Source of the DNA: Methanobacterium sp.
Lineage (GTDB): Archaea; Methanobacteriota; Methanobacteria; Methanobacteriales; Methanobacteriaceae
Assembly: GCA_030539815.1 (NCBI GenBank)
Contig: JAUNXM010000053.1
Span: 1 to 11,883 of the forward strand
Direction of reading: 5' to 3'
DNA: 11,883 bases
The notes under the pieces: generated by a model
The model's input: only the letters and a program-made list of their open reading frames with translations
The model's database searches: none
What the model was told of the DNA's origin: nothing
In this document: positions 1 through 6,869 of the stretch, piece by piece
Layout: the number at the start of each line of letters is the position of its first letter
How positions within the stretch are numbered: the first letter of the stretch is position 1
Program-made: the position numbers and the translations under genes

Positions 1-23
1 TTATCGAACTATTTTAACAATTA

Positions 24-34
24 TTTAATAAATT
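24..34 (+). promoter_or_regulatory. Candidate TATA box of the lasso cyclase gene
   Basis: The A/T-only element TTTAATAAATT is centred about 26 bases before the ATG at 54, where an archaeal TATA box would place the transcript start on or next to the start codon. No good Shine-Dalgarno sequence lies between (only a weak GGACTGA). This fits a leaderless transcript, but the area is AT-rich and the upstream gene is unseen, so the cyclase could instead be a later gene of an operon. Confidence 0.35.
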
Positions 35-53
35 TTCATGTGTTGGACTGAAT

Positions 54-1931
54 ATGAGTGGAATAACTGGAATTTTCAGGCGAGATGGACGGGATGTGGA
101 TCCAGCGGACATCAAGAAGATGAATGATAAGATAGCCCACAGGGGACCAGATGGATCCCGGGTCTGGTGTGAAGGACCGGTAGCTTTTGGTCACCAGATG
201 CTCCACACAACCCAAGAATCCTTACATGAAATACTACCATTTGAAGATGAAGAATCAGGACTGGTCATAACCGCAGATGCCAGGATAGACAACCGTAAAG
301 ATCTTGCACCTCAACTTGGAATTGAAGACAATGAACACGTATCAGATAGTTACTTCATTCTCAAGGCTTATGAGAAATGGGGTGAAAAGTGTCCCGAGGA
401 GCTTTTAGGGGATTTTGCTTTTGCTATTTGGGATAAAAATAAAGAACAATTGTTTTGTGCCAGGGATCATATGGGGGTTAAGCCTTTTTATTATTATTTG
501 TCGGATAATGTTTTTTTCTTTGCATCACAAATAAAGGCCCTTCATGCATTTGATGAGGTACCCTATAAATTAAATCAATTGGTTGCTGCATTTTATTTAA
601 TTCCTAACTCTGATGAAACTCGTTCTACATTATATAAAGATATAAAACGAATTCCAGCATCTCATTCATTTAAACTTGGTTCATCAAAATTGCAAATTAA
701 AAAATATTGGGAATTGAATCCACGTTTAAACTTAAAACTTGATTCCGATGATGATTATATAAGAAAATTTCGAGGATTGTTCAAAAAGTCAGTTAGATGC
801 CGGTTAAGATCTGCTAAAAAAATCGGTTTTGAATTAAGCGGTGGCTTGGATTCATCTTCCATTGTTACGGTTTCGAAAGATATATTAACAGACCAACTTC
901 CTCTTCAAACCTTTTCATTAATTAGTAAAGATTTTCCTGAGAGTGATGAAAGCTTTTACATAAACAAAATGATGGATTCGGGGGGTATTGAAGGAACTTC
1001 AATAAATGTTGATCATATTAGCCCTCTAAATAACATTGACCAAATTTCTTGGCACTTAGAAAAACCGTTATATTCAGCTAATGTATCTTTTTTTTGGGAT
1101 TTGTATCAAAAAATGGAAAAAAAAGATATTCGTGTATTATTGCGAGGTTATGATGGTGACAGTATTTTATCACATAGCGAAAAATATTTTAAAGAACTTT
1201 TTCTCAAAATGAAATGGAATAAACTAATCAAAGAGATAATTCACTATTCTAAAAATCGAGATAAAGATCCTTACAATATTTTTTTGAATCGATGTATCTT
1301 TCCTTTAATTCCATATTTAATTAAAAAATATTGGTATAGATTTAAAAATGTTAGATTGGAAGGTGATTTAGTATTACAAAATATAACTCTAAATCGCGAA
1401 CTAAATTTATCAGAGATATATAAACATTACAACAAATCATTAATAAATCCAAATACTGCAAAAGAGTTCCATTACTGTTTAATTGTTCAAGGTTCCCATC
1501 AATTCGCCTTTGAATATAATGATAGTCTCGCATCAGCATTTTCTATGGAACCACGATATCCTTTTTTTGATAAAAGACTAGTGGAATTCTGTTATGCAAT
1601 TCCTAATGAACAGAAATTTCGTTATGGTTGGGATAGGATGATGATTCGTAGGTCTATTGAAAATTTGCCTAATGAAATTAAATGGCGTTCAAAGAAAAAA
1701 TTTTTAACACCGGTAACTAACCGAAATCTAATAAAATTTGAAGAAAAACGTGTTAATGAAATAATTTACGATAAAAATCAAATTTATGATAGATTTATTG
1801 ATCCTACAGAAATTAAAAAATTATATTCAATCTATAAAACAAAAAATGATGATTATCAGCCATCTGATGCATCTGAAGTTTGGAAGTTGATTACTTTGAC
1901 ATTATGGTTAGAGAAAGAAAAAATAATTTAA
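54..1931 (+). CDS. Lasso peptide macrolactam synthetase (asparagine synthetase-like cyclase)
   Basis: This enzyme would adenylate the Asp8 side chain of the lasso core with ATP and close it onto the N-terminal Gly in the cytoplasm. Residues 1 to about 205 form a glutaminase-like (class II GATase) domain starting MSGITGIF. Position 2 is Ser where a working glutaminase has Cys, so ammonia release is not expected, as in known lasso cyclases. The synthetase domain follows: ATP-pyrophosphatase loop SGGLDSS at 262-268, GYDGDS at 365-370 where asparagine synthetase has a GEGSDE-like motif, RYPFFD at 501-506 and a basic C-terminal stretch after it. At 625 residues the length is usual for the family. 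The call as a lasso cyclase rather than asparagine synthetase rests on Ser2, the precursor 5 bases away, and the B2 and exporter genes in the window. Base composition falls sharply after about position 420-480 (roughly 46% to 29% GC by hand count), suggesting a mosaic gene. Confidence 0.9.
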   Translation: MSGITGIFRRDGRDVDPADIKKMNDKIAHRGPDGSRVWCEGPVAFGHQMLHTTQESLHEILPFEDEESGLVITADARIDNRKDLAPQLGIEDNEHVSDSYFILKAYEKWGEKCPEELLGDFAFAIWDKNKEQLFCARDHMGVKPFYYYLSDNVFFFASQIKALHAFDEVPYKLNQLVAAFYLIPNSDETRSTLYKDIKRIPASHSFKLGSSKLQIKKYWELNPRLNLKLDSDDDYIRKFRGLFKKSVRCRLRSAKKIGFELSGGLDSSSIVTVSKDILTDQLPLQTFSLISKDFPESDESFYINKMMDSGGIEGTSINVDHISPLNNIDQISWHLEKPLYSANVSFFWDLYQKMEKKDIRVLLRGYDGDSILSHSEKYFKELFLKMKWNKLIKEIIHYSKNRDKDPYNIFLNRCIFPLIPYLIKKYWYRFKNVRLEGDLVLQNITLNRELNLSEIYKHYNKSLINPNTAKEFHYCLIVQGSHQFAFEYNDSLASAFSMEPRYPFFDKRLVEFCYAIPNEQKFRYGWDRMMIRRSIENLPNEIKWRSKKKFLTPVTNRNLIKFEEKRVNEIIYDKNQIYDRFIDPTEIKKLYSIYKTKNDDYQPSDASEVWKLITLTLWLEKEKII

Positions 1932-1936
1932 AAATA

Positions 1937-2047
1937 TTAAGAATCGGCATATCTGCCTGGAATCCCGTCGTTACCCCCTTCCCATGCTCCTTTTGTAACT
2001 TCTTTTAGATTACCAAATTTTCTTAGTACGGGTTTTTCATATTTCAT
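1937..2047 (-). CDS. Lasso peptide precursor (A protein), 36 residues
   Basis: Translation from the ATG at 2047 gives leader MKYEKPVLRKFGNLKEVTK (19 residues) followed by core GAWEGGNDGIPGRYADS (17 residues). The leader has the known lasso signature recognised by RRE proteins: Tyr3, Pro6, Leu8, Gly12, and Thr18 at the -2 position before the core. The core starts with Gly and has Asp exactly at position 8, the only acidic residue at positions 7-9, so a Gly1-Asp8 isopeptide ring of 8 residues is predicted with a 9-residue tail (GIPGRYADS). Arg13 and Tyr14 are the best candidates for the bulky plug that locks the tail. The start has a strong ribosome binding site, GGAGTGA, four bases before it, and no ATG, GTG or TTG occurs in frame between it and the upstream stop. 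The gene converges on the cyclase with 5 bases between stop codons, and lies 93 bases downstream of the adhesin on the same strand. The product and its fold are inferred; the motif match is direct. Confidence 0.93.
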   Translation of the reverse strand: MKYEKPVLRKFGNLKEVTKGAWEGGNDGIPGRYADS

Positions 2048-2051
2048 TATT

Positions 2052-2058
2052 TCACTCC
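2052..2058 (-). promoter_or_regulatory. Strong ribosome binding site of the lasso precursor
   Basis: Read on the minus strand, GGAGTGA is followed by four bases and then the ATG at 2047. It closely matches the anti-Shine-Dalgarno sequence and is the best such site in the window; it fixes the precursor start and argues that this short frame is translated. Confidence 0.8.
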
Positions 2059-2096
2059 AGTAACTTTTAGTATTCTGATCTTTGTTTTGATAGGTA

Positions 2097-2106
2097 ATTA
2101 TTTAAT
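2097..2106 (-). promoter_or_regulatory. Candidate TATA box of the lasso precursor
   Basis: Minus-strand ATTAAATAAT lies in the 93-base gap between the adhesin stop and the precursor start. It would place a transcript start near 2078, giving a leader of about 30 bases that contains the GGAGTGA site. The whole gap is AT-rich, so read-through from the adhesin remains possible. Confidence 0.3.
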
Positions 2107-2140
2107 TATTCATAAATTTTTAATAAAAGTAATTTTTTAA

Positions 2141-5100
2141 TCATATCTGTTCCCGATGTGAAACGTTTATGATTGCTTCTTGTGAGTTGTTGTTTAGGTT
2201 CCAGTCTAGTACGGTTAGCATGTCTGGTGCGGTTTTGGATGCGCTGTTTATTATTGTTCCGGTGGTGTTTACTTTTACTGTTATTGTTAATGTTGCTGTG
2301 GTGCCGTTGTTGAGAGTTCCAATGTCCCAAATTCCGGTTGTTTCATTGTATGTTCCGGTTCCATGGGTGTTAGCTGATTGGAATATTAATCCTGTTGGTA
2401 ATAAATCTGTTATTTGTATTCCTGTTGCATTATCGGGTCCGTTGTTTTTTGCTGTTATGGTTATGGTTATGGTATCTCCGTTTATAGGATTGTTGTTGGA
2501 TACTGTTTGTGTTACCTCTATGTCTGCTGCGACTGGTGCTAGGTTAGCGTTAATTGATCTTGCTCTTTGTTGATGGGTGGTATCGGTGTTTGTTTGAGTG
2601 ACATGGGTTAACTTGTGAAGTGTGTTTATTGTGCCGGATTTGGTGATTTTTGTGAATATGTCCATGTATACTCTACCACCGTTGGGCATGCATCCGATGT
2701 TCCATGTGATGGTTCTGGTAATGGGGTCGTAGGTTGCGATTCCGTTTCCTCTTGTGTCAAAGGCTATGAATTGTATTCCTTCGCCTATTGTGAATTGTGT
2801 TTGGACGTTTGTTGCGTCGTTGGGTCCGTTATTTTGCACATCTGCTACAAATACGGGGCAATTGTTAACATCCCAACTATCATACATTGCATTAGCCGTA
2901 TAATTCCTTATATAAATCGAAACACTTGGAGTATAAGTAACTTCTCCAACCGTGATATTGGCTTCTTGTGAGTTGTTGTTTAGGTTCCAGTCTAGTACGG
3001 TTAGCATGTCTGGTGCGGTTTTGGATGCGCTGTTTATTATTGTTCCGGTGGTGTTTACTTTTACTGTTATTGTTAATGTTGCTGTGGTGCCGTTGTTGAG
3101 AGTTCCAATGTCCCAAATTCCGGTTGTTTCATTGTATGTTCCGGTTCCATGGGTGTTAGCTGATTGGAATATTAATCCTGTTGGTAATAAATCTGTTATT
3201 TGTATTCCTGTTGCATTATCGGGTCCGTTGTTTTTTGCTGTTATGGTTATGGTTATGGTATCTCCGTTTATAGGATTGTTGTTGGATACTGTTTGTGTTA
3301 CCTCTATGTCTGCTGCGACTGGTGCTAGGTTAGCGTTAATTGATCTTGCTCTTTGTTGATGGGTGGTATCGGTGTTTGTTTGAGTGACATGGGTTAACTT
3401 GTGAAGTGTGTTTATTGTGCCGGATTTGGTGATTTTTGTGAATATGTCCATGTATACTCTACCACCGTTGGGCATGCATCCGATGTTCCATGTGATGGTT
3501 CTGGTAATGGGGTCGTAGGTTGCGATTCCGTTTCCTCTTGTGTCAAAGGCTATGAATTGTATTCCTTCGCCTATTGTGAATTGTGTTTGGACGTTTGTTG
3601 CGTCGTTGGGTCCGTTATTTTGCACATCTGCTACAAATACGGGGCAATTGTTAACATCCCAACTATCATACATTGCATTAGCCGTATAATTCCTTATATA
3701 AATCGAAACACTTGGTACATAAAGTCCATATTCAGTTATTTCGGGATTAGGATCATATTCTGTCTGACTAGTTTTCTCAGCAGTATTTGTAACAGTAGTC
3801 TGAGGAGTAGCAGTTCCAGTTATAGTTAGTGTTGCAGATGCACCATCTAATAATTCAGGTATGGTCCAAACTCCAGTATTAGGGTCATAAGTCCCAATAC
3901 TTGGAGTTACAGTCACTCCGGTTAATCCAGAGGGTATTAAGTCAGTTATTTTTATGTTAGTGGCTTTGTCCGGGCCGTTGTTGGTGGCGGTGACCACGAA
4001 GTTCACCACGTTGCCCTGGTAATTTCCAGTCTGGCTGAGAGTCACGTCAGCCATTTTAGTGTAAACCGGAATACTGGTACTATCTCCCGGTGCAGGGTTG
4101 TATTCAGTCTGGAAGATTTCAGTTGCACGGTTGGTTATGCTGGTTCCAGCCATGCTGGTTCCTGCTTTACCAGTTATAGTTAAAGTGGCACTGGTGAATT
4201 TTTCTAGGAAAGGAATGGTCCAGATTCCAGTGTTAGAATCATAGGTTCCAACAGAAGGAGTAACCGTAACACCTGTAAGTCCAGCTGGAACTATGTCCCG
4301 GATCTGGATGTTAGTAGCATCATCCGGTCCACTGCAGTAAGCGTTAACCACGAAGGTCACATCATCGCCCACATTCACGTTCACTGTTCCGGTGTTTTGA
4401 CCATTTACAGTCTGGGTGATTATTGGGTCTGAGAGTTTGGTGTAAACCGTGGTACTGGTGCTTGCTGGTGATGGGTTATATTCAGTTTGACTGGTTCGGT
4501 TAGCGTAGTTGGTGGTGGTTAATCCGGCCATTGCTGCGGTGACTTTACCAGTTATGGTTAATATGGTGGTTGCACCACTGTTTAAGATTCCAATGTTCCA
4601 CAGTCCAGTGGAGGGGTTGTAAGTTCCAGTTCCAGTAATAGTGTAAGATAAGTCTGTTAATCCGCTTGGGATAAGGTCAGTTATCTGCAGGTTGGTAGCT
4701 GCATCCACTCCATTATTTACGGCAGTAATAATGTAAGTAACAGTGTCGTTTACATTAACGGTGGCACTGCTTCCACCATTGACAGTTTGATTCACCGTAA
4801 CATCTGCTATTTTAGTGTAAACTCCAGCAGTAGTGGTTGTAGGTCTGTTGTTGTACTGTTCCTGGGAAGTTCTGGTGGCAGTGTTGGTAGTGGTTAATCC
4901 AGCCATTGCAGTGGTTGCTGTTCCAGTAATGGTTAAAGTTGCACTGGCACCATTATTCAGTGTGGGTATGGTCCAAATGCCATTGTAGTAGGTTCCCACT
5001 GACGGAGTCACGGTGACTCCACTCAGCCCTGCTGGCACTATATCGTTAATTAATATTCCAGTAGCTGTGCTTGGACCTTGGTTGGTGGCGGTCACAGTGT

Positions 5101-6457
5101 AAGTTACAGTGTCACCCACATTCACTGGGGTGTTGGCAGTCTGGGTTAACTCTACATTAGCAGTTTCTGCAGTATTTATTATGGAAAATCCTGATAGGGT
5201 TAATGGTAACACATTTCGAGCAACCAGGTTCTGTTTCCTAGTGTTGGCGAACTGGTCATCGTATAACAGGTTACCGTAATTTCCACTTACATAAGCAGTT
5301 ACCACAGCGTTCCTATTATTTCCAATACTGGATAAAGTCACTGTCACCCTACCATTGGCATCAGTAGTGGCGGAAGATCGGTTTAAAGTTCCTCTGGTAG
5401 TCTGGAAGTTGACAGTGATTCCTGAAAGAGGGTTGCCGTCAACATCTCGTACAGTGGTGGTTATGGTCACCGAATTTCCATTGGCAATTGTGGTCTGTTC
5501 CGGGGTTACCTCCACACTGTAAGGGTAATCTATGGAAATTGCTTCACCAATAATTACATTAACTCTATTTTGGATGGTGCGATCGTAAGTATAATAACTT
5601 CCCCAGCTATGCCAAGTTCTTATAGTTCCATCATTGGGGGCAGTCATGAATTGGTAGTAGGTTCCTACTGGTGCTGATGGATTGTAGGCACCGTAAGGAG
5701 CTGAAGTGAAGTACCAAATTGCACACTGTATTGCTGCTGCTTCATTGTCATTGGAAGGATTGTAATGGTTTAAGATGTAAGTTACTTTTCCCCAATCCAC
5801 TCCATCAGGTAAATCTCCAGCAGTGCCCGGGAGTGGTCCGTTTACCAGTAAAGTGTCACCGGTACTTATGGGGGTGAATAAGTCAATACAGTAGGCAACA
5901 TATGTTTGTCCATCCACTCGGACGTTGATAACTCCTGCAAATCCATTTTCATTTTTTCCTTGAATGAAAATATTGGCTCCGTTACCCAAACTGGTTAAGC
6001 TAGCTGATTTGGGAGTTAACTGGAAGTTCTGTGTGGCGTATTTGTTAGGGTCGGTGGGGTAGTTAGGTCCGTTGTTGACAGTTACACTACGGGAAATGGG
6101 GGTACATCCCATGTAACTGGCAATAACATTAAAAGTAGTATCGGTACTGTAAAAATTCATGAAGTAATATCCATTGGCATCAGTGGTGGTACTGGCCAGA
6201 ACTCTTCCAGTTGTTGAGTTCACAATTACAGTGGCACCTTCCAGTGGTCTTACATGACCGTATTCATTCACGGTTACGGTACCGTTGATGATTGGATCTG
6301 AACCTGTGCAGTCACTGGTTAGATCGATAGACGTGTTGGTGGTGTTTCCAGTTTCGTTTATAGCAGCTGCGGATGTGCTTACGATGGTAAGGACAAATGC
6401 AAATGCTAATATCAACATTATTGCATTTTTTTTGAGTTTAATTTCCAATTCCTCCAA
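2141..6457 (-). CDS. Adhesin-like surface protein with thioester, Big_1-like and DUF11-type repeats
   Basis: This is a secreted giant of up to 1438 residues. A signal peptide (KLKK, then a hydrophobic run ending near residue 32) is followed by a CnaB or carboxypeptidase-regulatory-like beta domain (about 55-128), a region resembling a thioester adhesion domain (about 155-305) with YCIDL at Cys190 and IQCAIW with Gln244, a Big_1/invasin-like Ig domain (about 311-405), and then DUF11-type modules (NNGPD.ATN...D..P.GL pattern) from about 432 to the end. The last third is one 251-residue block present twice, identically. No C-terminal membrane segment or wall anchor is seen; after the second block only ten unrelated residues follow. 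The likely role is attachment to cells or surfaces. The start is uncertain: 6457 is a TTG, and GGAGG at 6451-6455 lies just inside, so translation may begin at TTG 6448 or at the ATT at 6442, all ahead of the signal peptide. It shares the control region 6458-6988 with the B2 gene. Confidence 0.88.
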   Translation of the reverse strand: MEELEIKLKKNAIMLILAFAFVLTIVSTSAAAINETGNTTNTSIDLTSDCTGSDPIINGTVTVNEYGHVRPLEGATVIVNSTTGRVLASTTTDANGYYFMNFYSTDTTFNVIASYMGCTPISRSVTVNNGPNYPTDPNKYATQNFQLTPKSASLTSLGNGANIFIQGKNENGFAGVINVRVDGQTYVAYCIDLFTPISTGDTLLVNGPLPGTAGDLPDGVDWGKVTYILNHYNPSNDNEAAAIQCAIWYFTSAPYGAYNPSAPVGTYYQFMTAPNDGTIRTWHSWGSYYTYDRTIQNRVNVIIGEAISIDYPYSVEVTPEQTTIANGNSVTITTTVRDVDGNPLSGITVNFQTTRGTLNRSSATTDANGRVTVTLSSIGNNRNAVVTAYVSGNYGNLLYDDQFANTRKQNLVARNVLPLTLSGFSIINTAETANVELTQTANTPVNVGDTVTYTVTATNQGPSTATGILINDIVPAGLSGVTVTPSVGTYYNGIWTIPTLNNGASATLTITGTATTAMAGLTTTNTATRTSQEQYNNRPTTTTAGVYTKIADVTVNQTVNGGSSATVNVNDTVTYIITAVNNGVDAATNLQITDLIPSGLTDLSYTITGTGTYNPSTGLWNIGILNSGATTILTITGKVTAAMAGLTTTNYANRTSQTEYNPSPASTSTTVYTKLSDPIITQTVNGQNTGTVNVNVGDDVTFVVNAYCSGPDDATNIQIRDIVPAGLTGVTVTPSVGTYDSNTGIWTIPFLEKFTSATLTITGKAGTSMAGTSITNRATEIFQTEYNPAPGDSTSIPVYTKMADVTLSQTGNYQGNVVNFVVTATNNGPDKATNIKITDLIPSGLTGVTVTPSIGTYDPNTGVWTIPELLDGASATLTITGTATPQTTVTNTAEKTSQTEYDPNPEITEYGLYVPSVSIYIRNYTANAMYDSWDVNNCPVFVADVQNNGPNDATNVQTQFTIGEGIQFIAFDTRGNGIATYDPITRTITWNIGCMPNGGRVYMDIFTKITKSGTINTLHKLTHVTQTNTDTTHQQRARSINANLAPVAADIEVTQTVSNNNPINGDTITITITAKNNGPDNATGIQITDLLPTGLIFQSANTHGTGTYNETTGIWDIGTLNNGTTATLTITVKVNTTGTIINSASKTAPDMLTVLDWNLNNNSQEANITVGEVTYTPSVSIYIRNYTANAMYDSWDVNNCPVFVADVQNNGPNDATNVQTQFTIGEGIQFIAFDTRGNGIATYDPITRTITWNIGCMPNGGRVYMDIFTKITKSGTINTLHKLTHVTQTNTDTTHQQRARSINANLAPVAADIEVTQTVSNNNPINGDTITITITAKNNGPDNATGIQITDLLPTGLIFQSANTHGTGTYNETTGIWDIGTLNNGTTATLTITVKVNTTGTIINSASKTAPDMLTVLDWNLNNNSQEAIINVSHREQI
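2175..2929. repeat. Direct repeat copy 1 (755 bases) within the adhesin gene
   Basis: This block reads the same as 2961-3715, at an offset of 786 bases (262 codons), so the reading frame is kept. It encodes adhesin residues about 1177-1428. I found no mismatch when comparing the two copies by eye, including third codon positions. The flanking bases differ at both ends, which sets the boundaries. It contains two DUF11-type modules. Confidence 0.95.
2961..3715. repeat. Direct repeat copy 2 (755 bases) within the adhesin gene
   Basis: This is the partner of 2175-2929, separated from it by a 31-base linker (2930-2960), and encodes adhesin residues about 915-1166. The lack of silent differences implies a very recent duplication or ongoing gene conversion. 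Such a repeat may also change copy number in the population or be collapsed in short-read assemblies. Confidence 0.95.
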
Positions 6458-6587
6458 GTATTTTAAGATTAAACCTTGTTTTGAGAATCATATTGCTCTT
6501 TTTGACTCGCTCAATTTCGTTGTCTTCGGTGAGCAATATAATCTCTTGATAATAATATTCTGTTTCATAATTCTATGTGACAGTTGA

Positions 6588-6602
6588 TATATAAAGGTTC
6601 CT
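6588..6602 (-). promoter_or_regulatory. Archaeal promoter (BRE/TATA) of the adhesin gene
   Basis: Read on the minus strand, AGGAACC is followed by TTTATATA (6595-6588), a perfect match to the archaeal TATA consensus. It predicts a transcript start near 6565 and a 5' leader of about 110-120 bases before the adhesin. Two operator-like palindromes lie directly upstream of it on this strand, at 6620-6635 and 6651-6666. Confidence 0.6.
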
Positions 6603-6610
6603 AAAACTCC

Positions 6611-6637
6611 TTATAAGTATGTGAATCTCGTCACAAA
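6611..6637 (+). promoter_or_regulatory. Operator-like element 1 (TTATAA-N3-TGTGA-N6-TCACAAA)
   Basis: The palindrome TGTGA-N6-TCACA sits at 6620-6635, three bases after TTATAA. Its arms equal the bacterial CRP consensus, but an archaeal regulator of another winged-helix family could read the same arms. The regulator is not identified. Confidence 0.65.
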
Positions 6638-6641
6638 CTCT

Positions 6642-6668
6642 TTATAAGCATGTGACAATACTCACAAA
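6642..6668 (+). promoter_or_regulatory. Operator-like element 2 (TTATAA-N3-TGTGA-N6-TCACAAA)
   Basis: The palindrome is at 6651-6666, exactly 31 bases from element 1 and in the same orientation, again three bases after TTATAA. Confidence 0.65.
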
Positions 6669-6764
6669 AACAATAATAAATGTCCTTGAACAATATGATC
6701 TTTTGAGGCAAATATTTCAATGAAAATAATTTGGTGATAATATATATAAAAATTGGTTTTTAGC

Positions 6765-6791
6765 TTATAATATTGTGATATGTGTCACAAA
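6765..6791 (+). promoter_or_regulatory. Operator-like element 3 (TTATAA-N3-TGTGA-N6-TCACAAA)
   Basis: The palindrome is at 6774-6789 and extends to TTGTGA-N6-TCACAA. It follows TTATAA (6765-6770) by three bases, and a further TATA-like run, TATATATAAA, sits at 6741-6750. On the plus strand it would cover the space between TATA box and transcript start of a promoter firing towards B2, the usual place for an archaeal repressor. Confidence 0.65.
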
Positions 6792-6869
6792 GAAAACTGT
6801 AAATTCGTTTTTTAAAGATGGATCTGTTTACAAAATAATAGCTGGTGTGAATATGGGCACAATTGATCC

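Larger units (their letters stand above)
6607..6668. repeat. 31-base tandem duplication carrying an operator and a TATA-like element
   Basis: Units 6607-6637 and 6638-6668 match at 24 of 31 positions. The conserved parts are the outer palindrome arms (TTTGTGA and TCACAT on the minus strand), CTTATAA and GAG; the six-base palindrome centre differs. Conservation of the arms and loss of the centre is what is expected if a protein reads the arms. The 31-base period is close to three helical turns, putting both sites on one face of the DNA. Confidence 0.75.

Noticed and set aside
1..51. C-terminal tail of an upstream gene (frame open to a TGA at 49-51), perhaps B1
   Set aside because: Only 16 codons are visible (ending INFHVLD) and they show no family feature, so it cannot be called from this window.
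54..1931. Housekeeping asparagine synthetase
   Set aside because: The glutaminase Cys at position 2 is Ser, and the gene adjoins a lasso precursor with B2 and an exporter in the same window.
2169..3829. Open frames of 118-142 codons on the plus strand, and two 74-codon frames on the minus strand, over the adhesin repeats
   Set aside because: They overlie the adhesin frame, occur twice because the DNA is duplicated, and encode Cys- and Val-rich or Asn/His-rich strings with no domain pattern. They are shadows of the biased adhesin codons.
6285..6587. 100-codon plus-strand frame over the adhesin start and its 5' leader
   Set aside because: It is antisense to the signal peptide region, has no recognisable motif and no promoter context; the adhesin frame explains the DNA.
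6607..6791. Possible CRISPR array from the repeated 27-31-base elements
   Set aside because: There are only three copies with unequal spacing (31 and 123 bases) and variable palindrome centres, and no cas genes. An operator cluster fits better.
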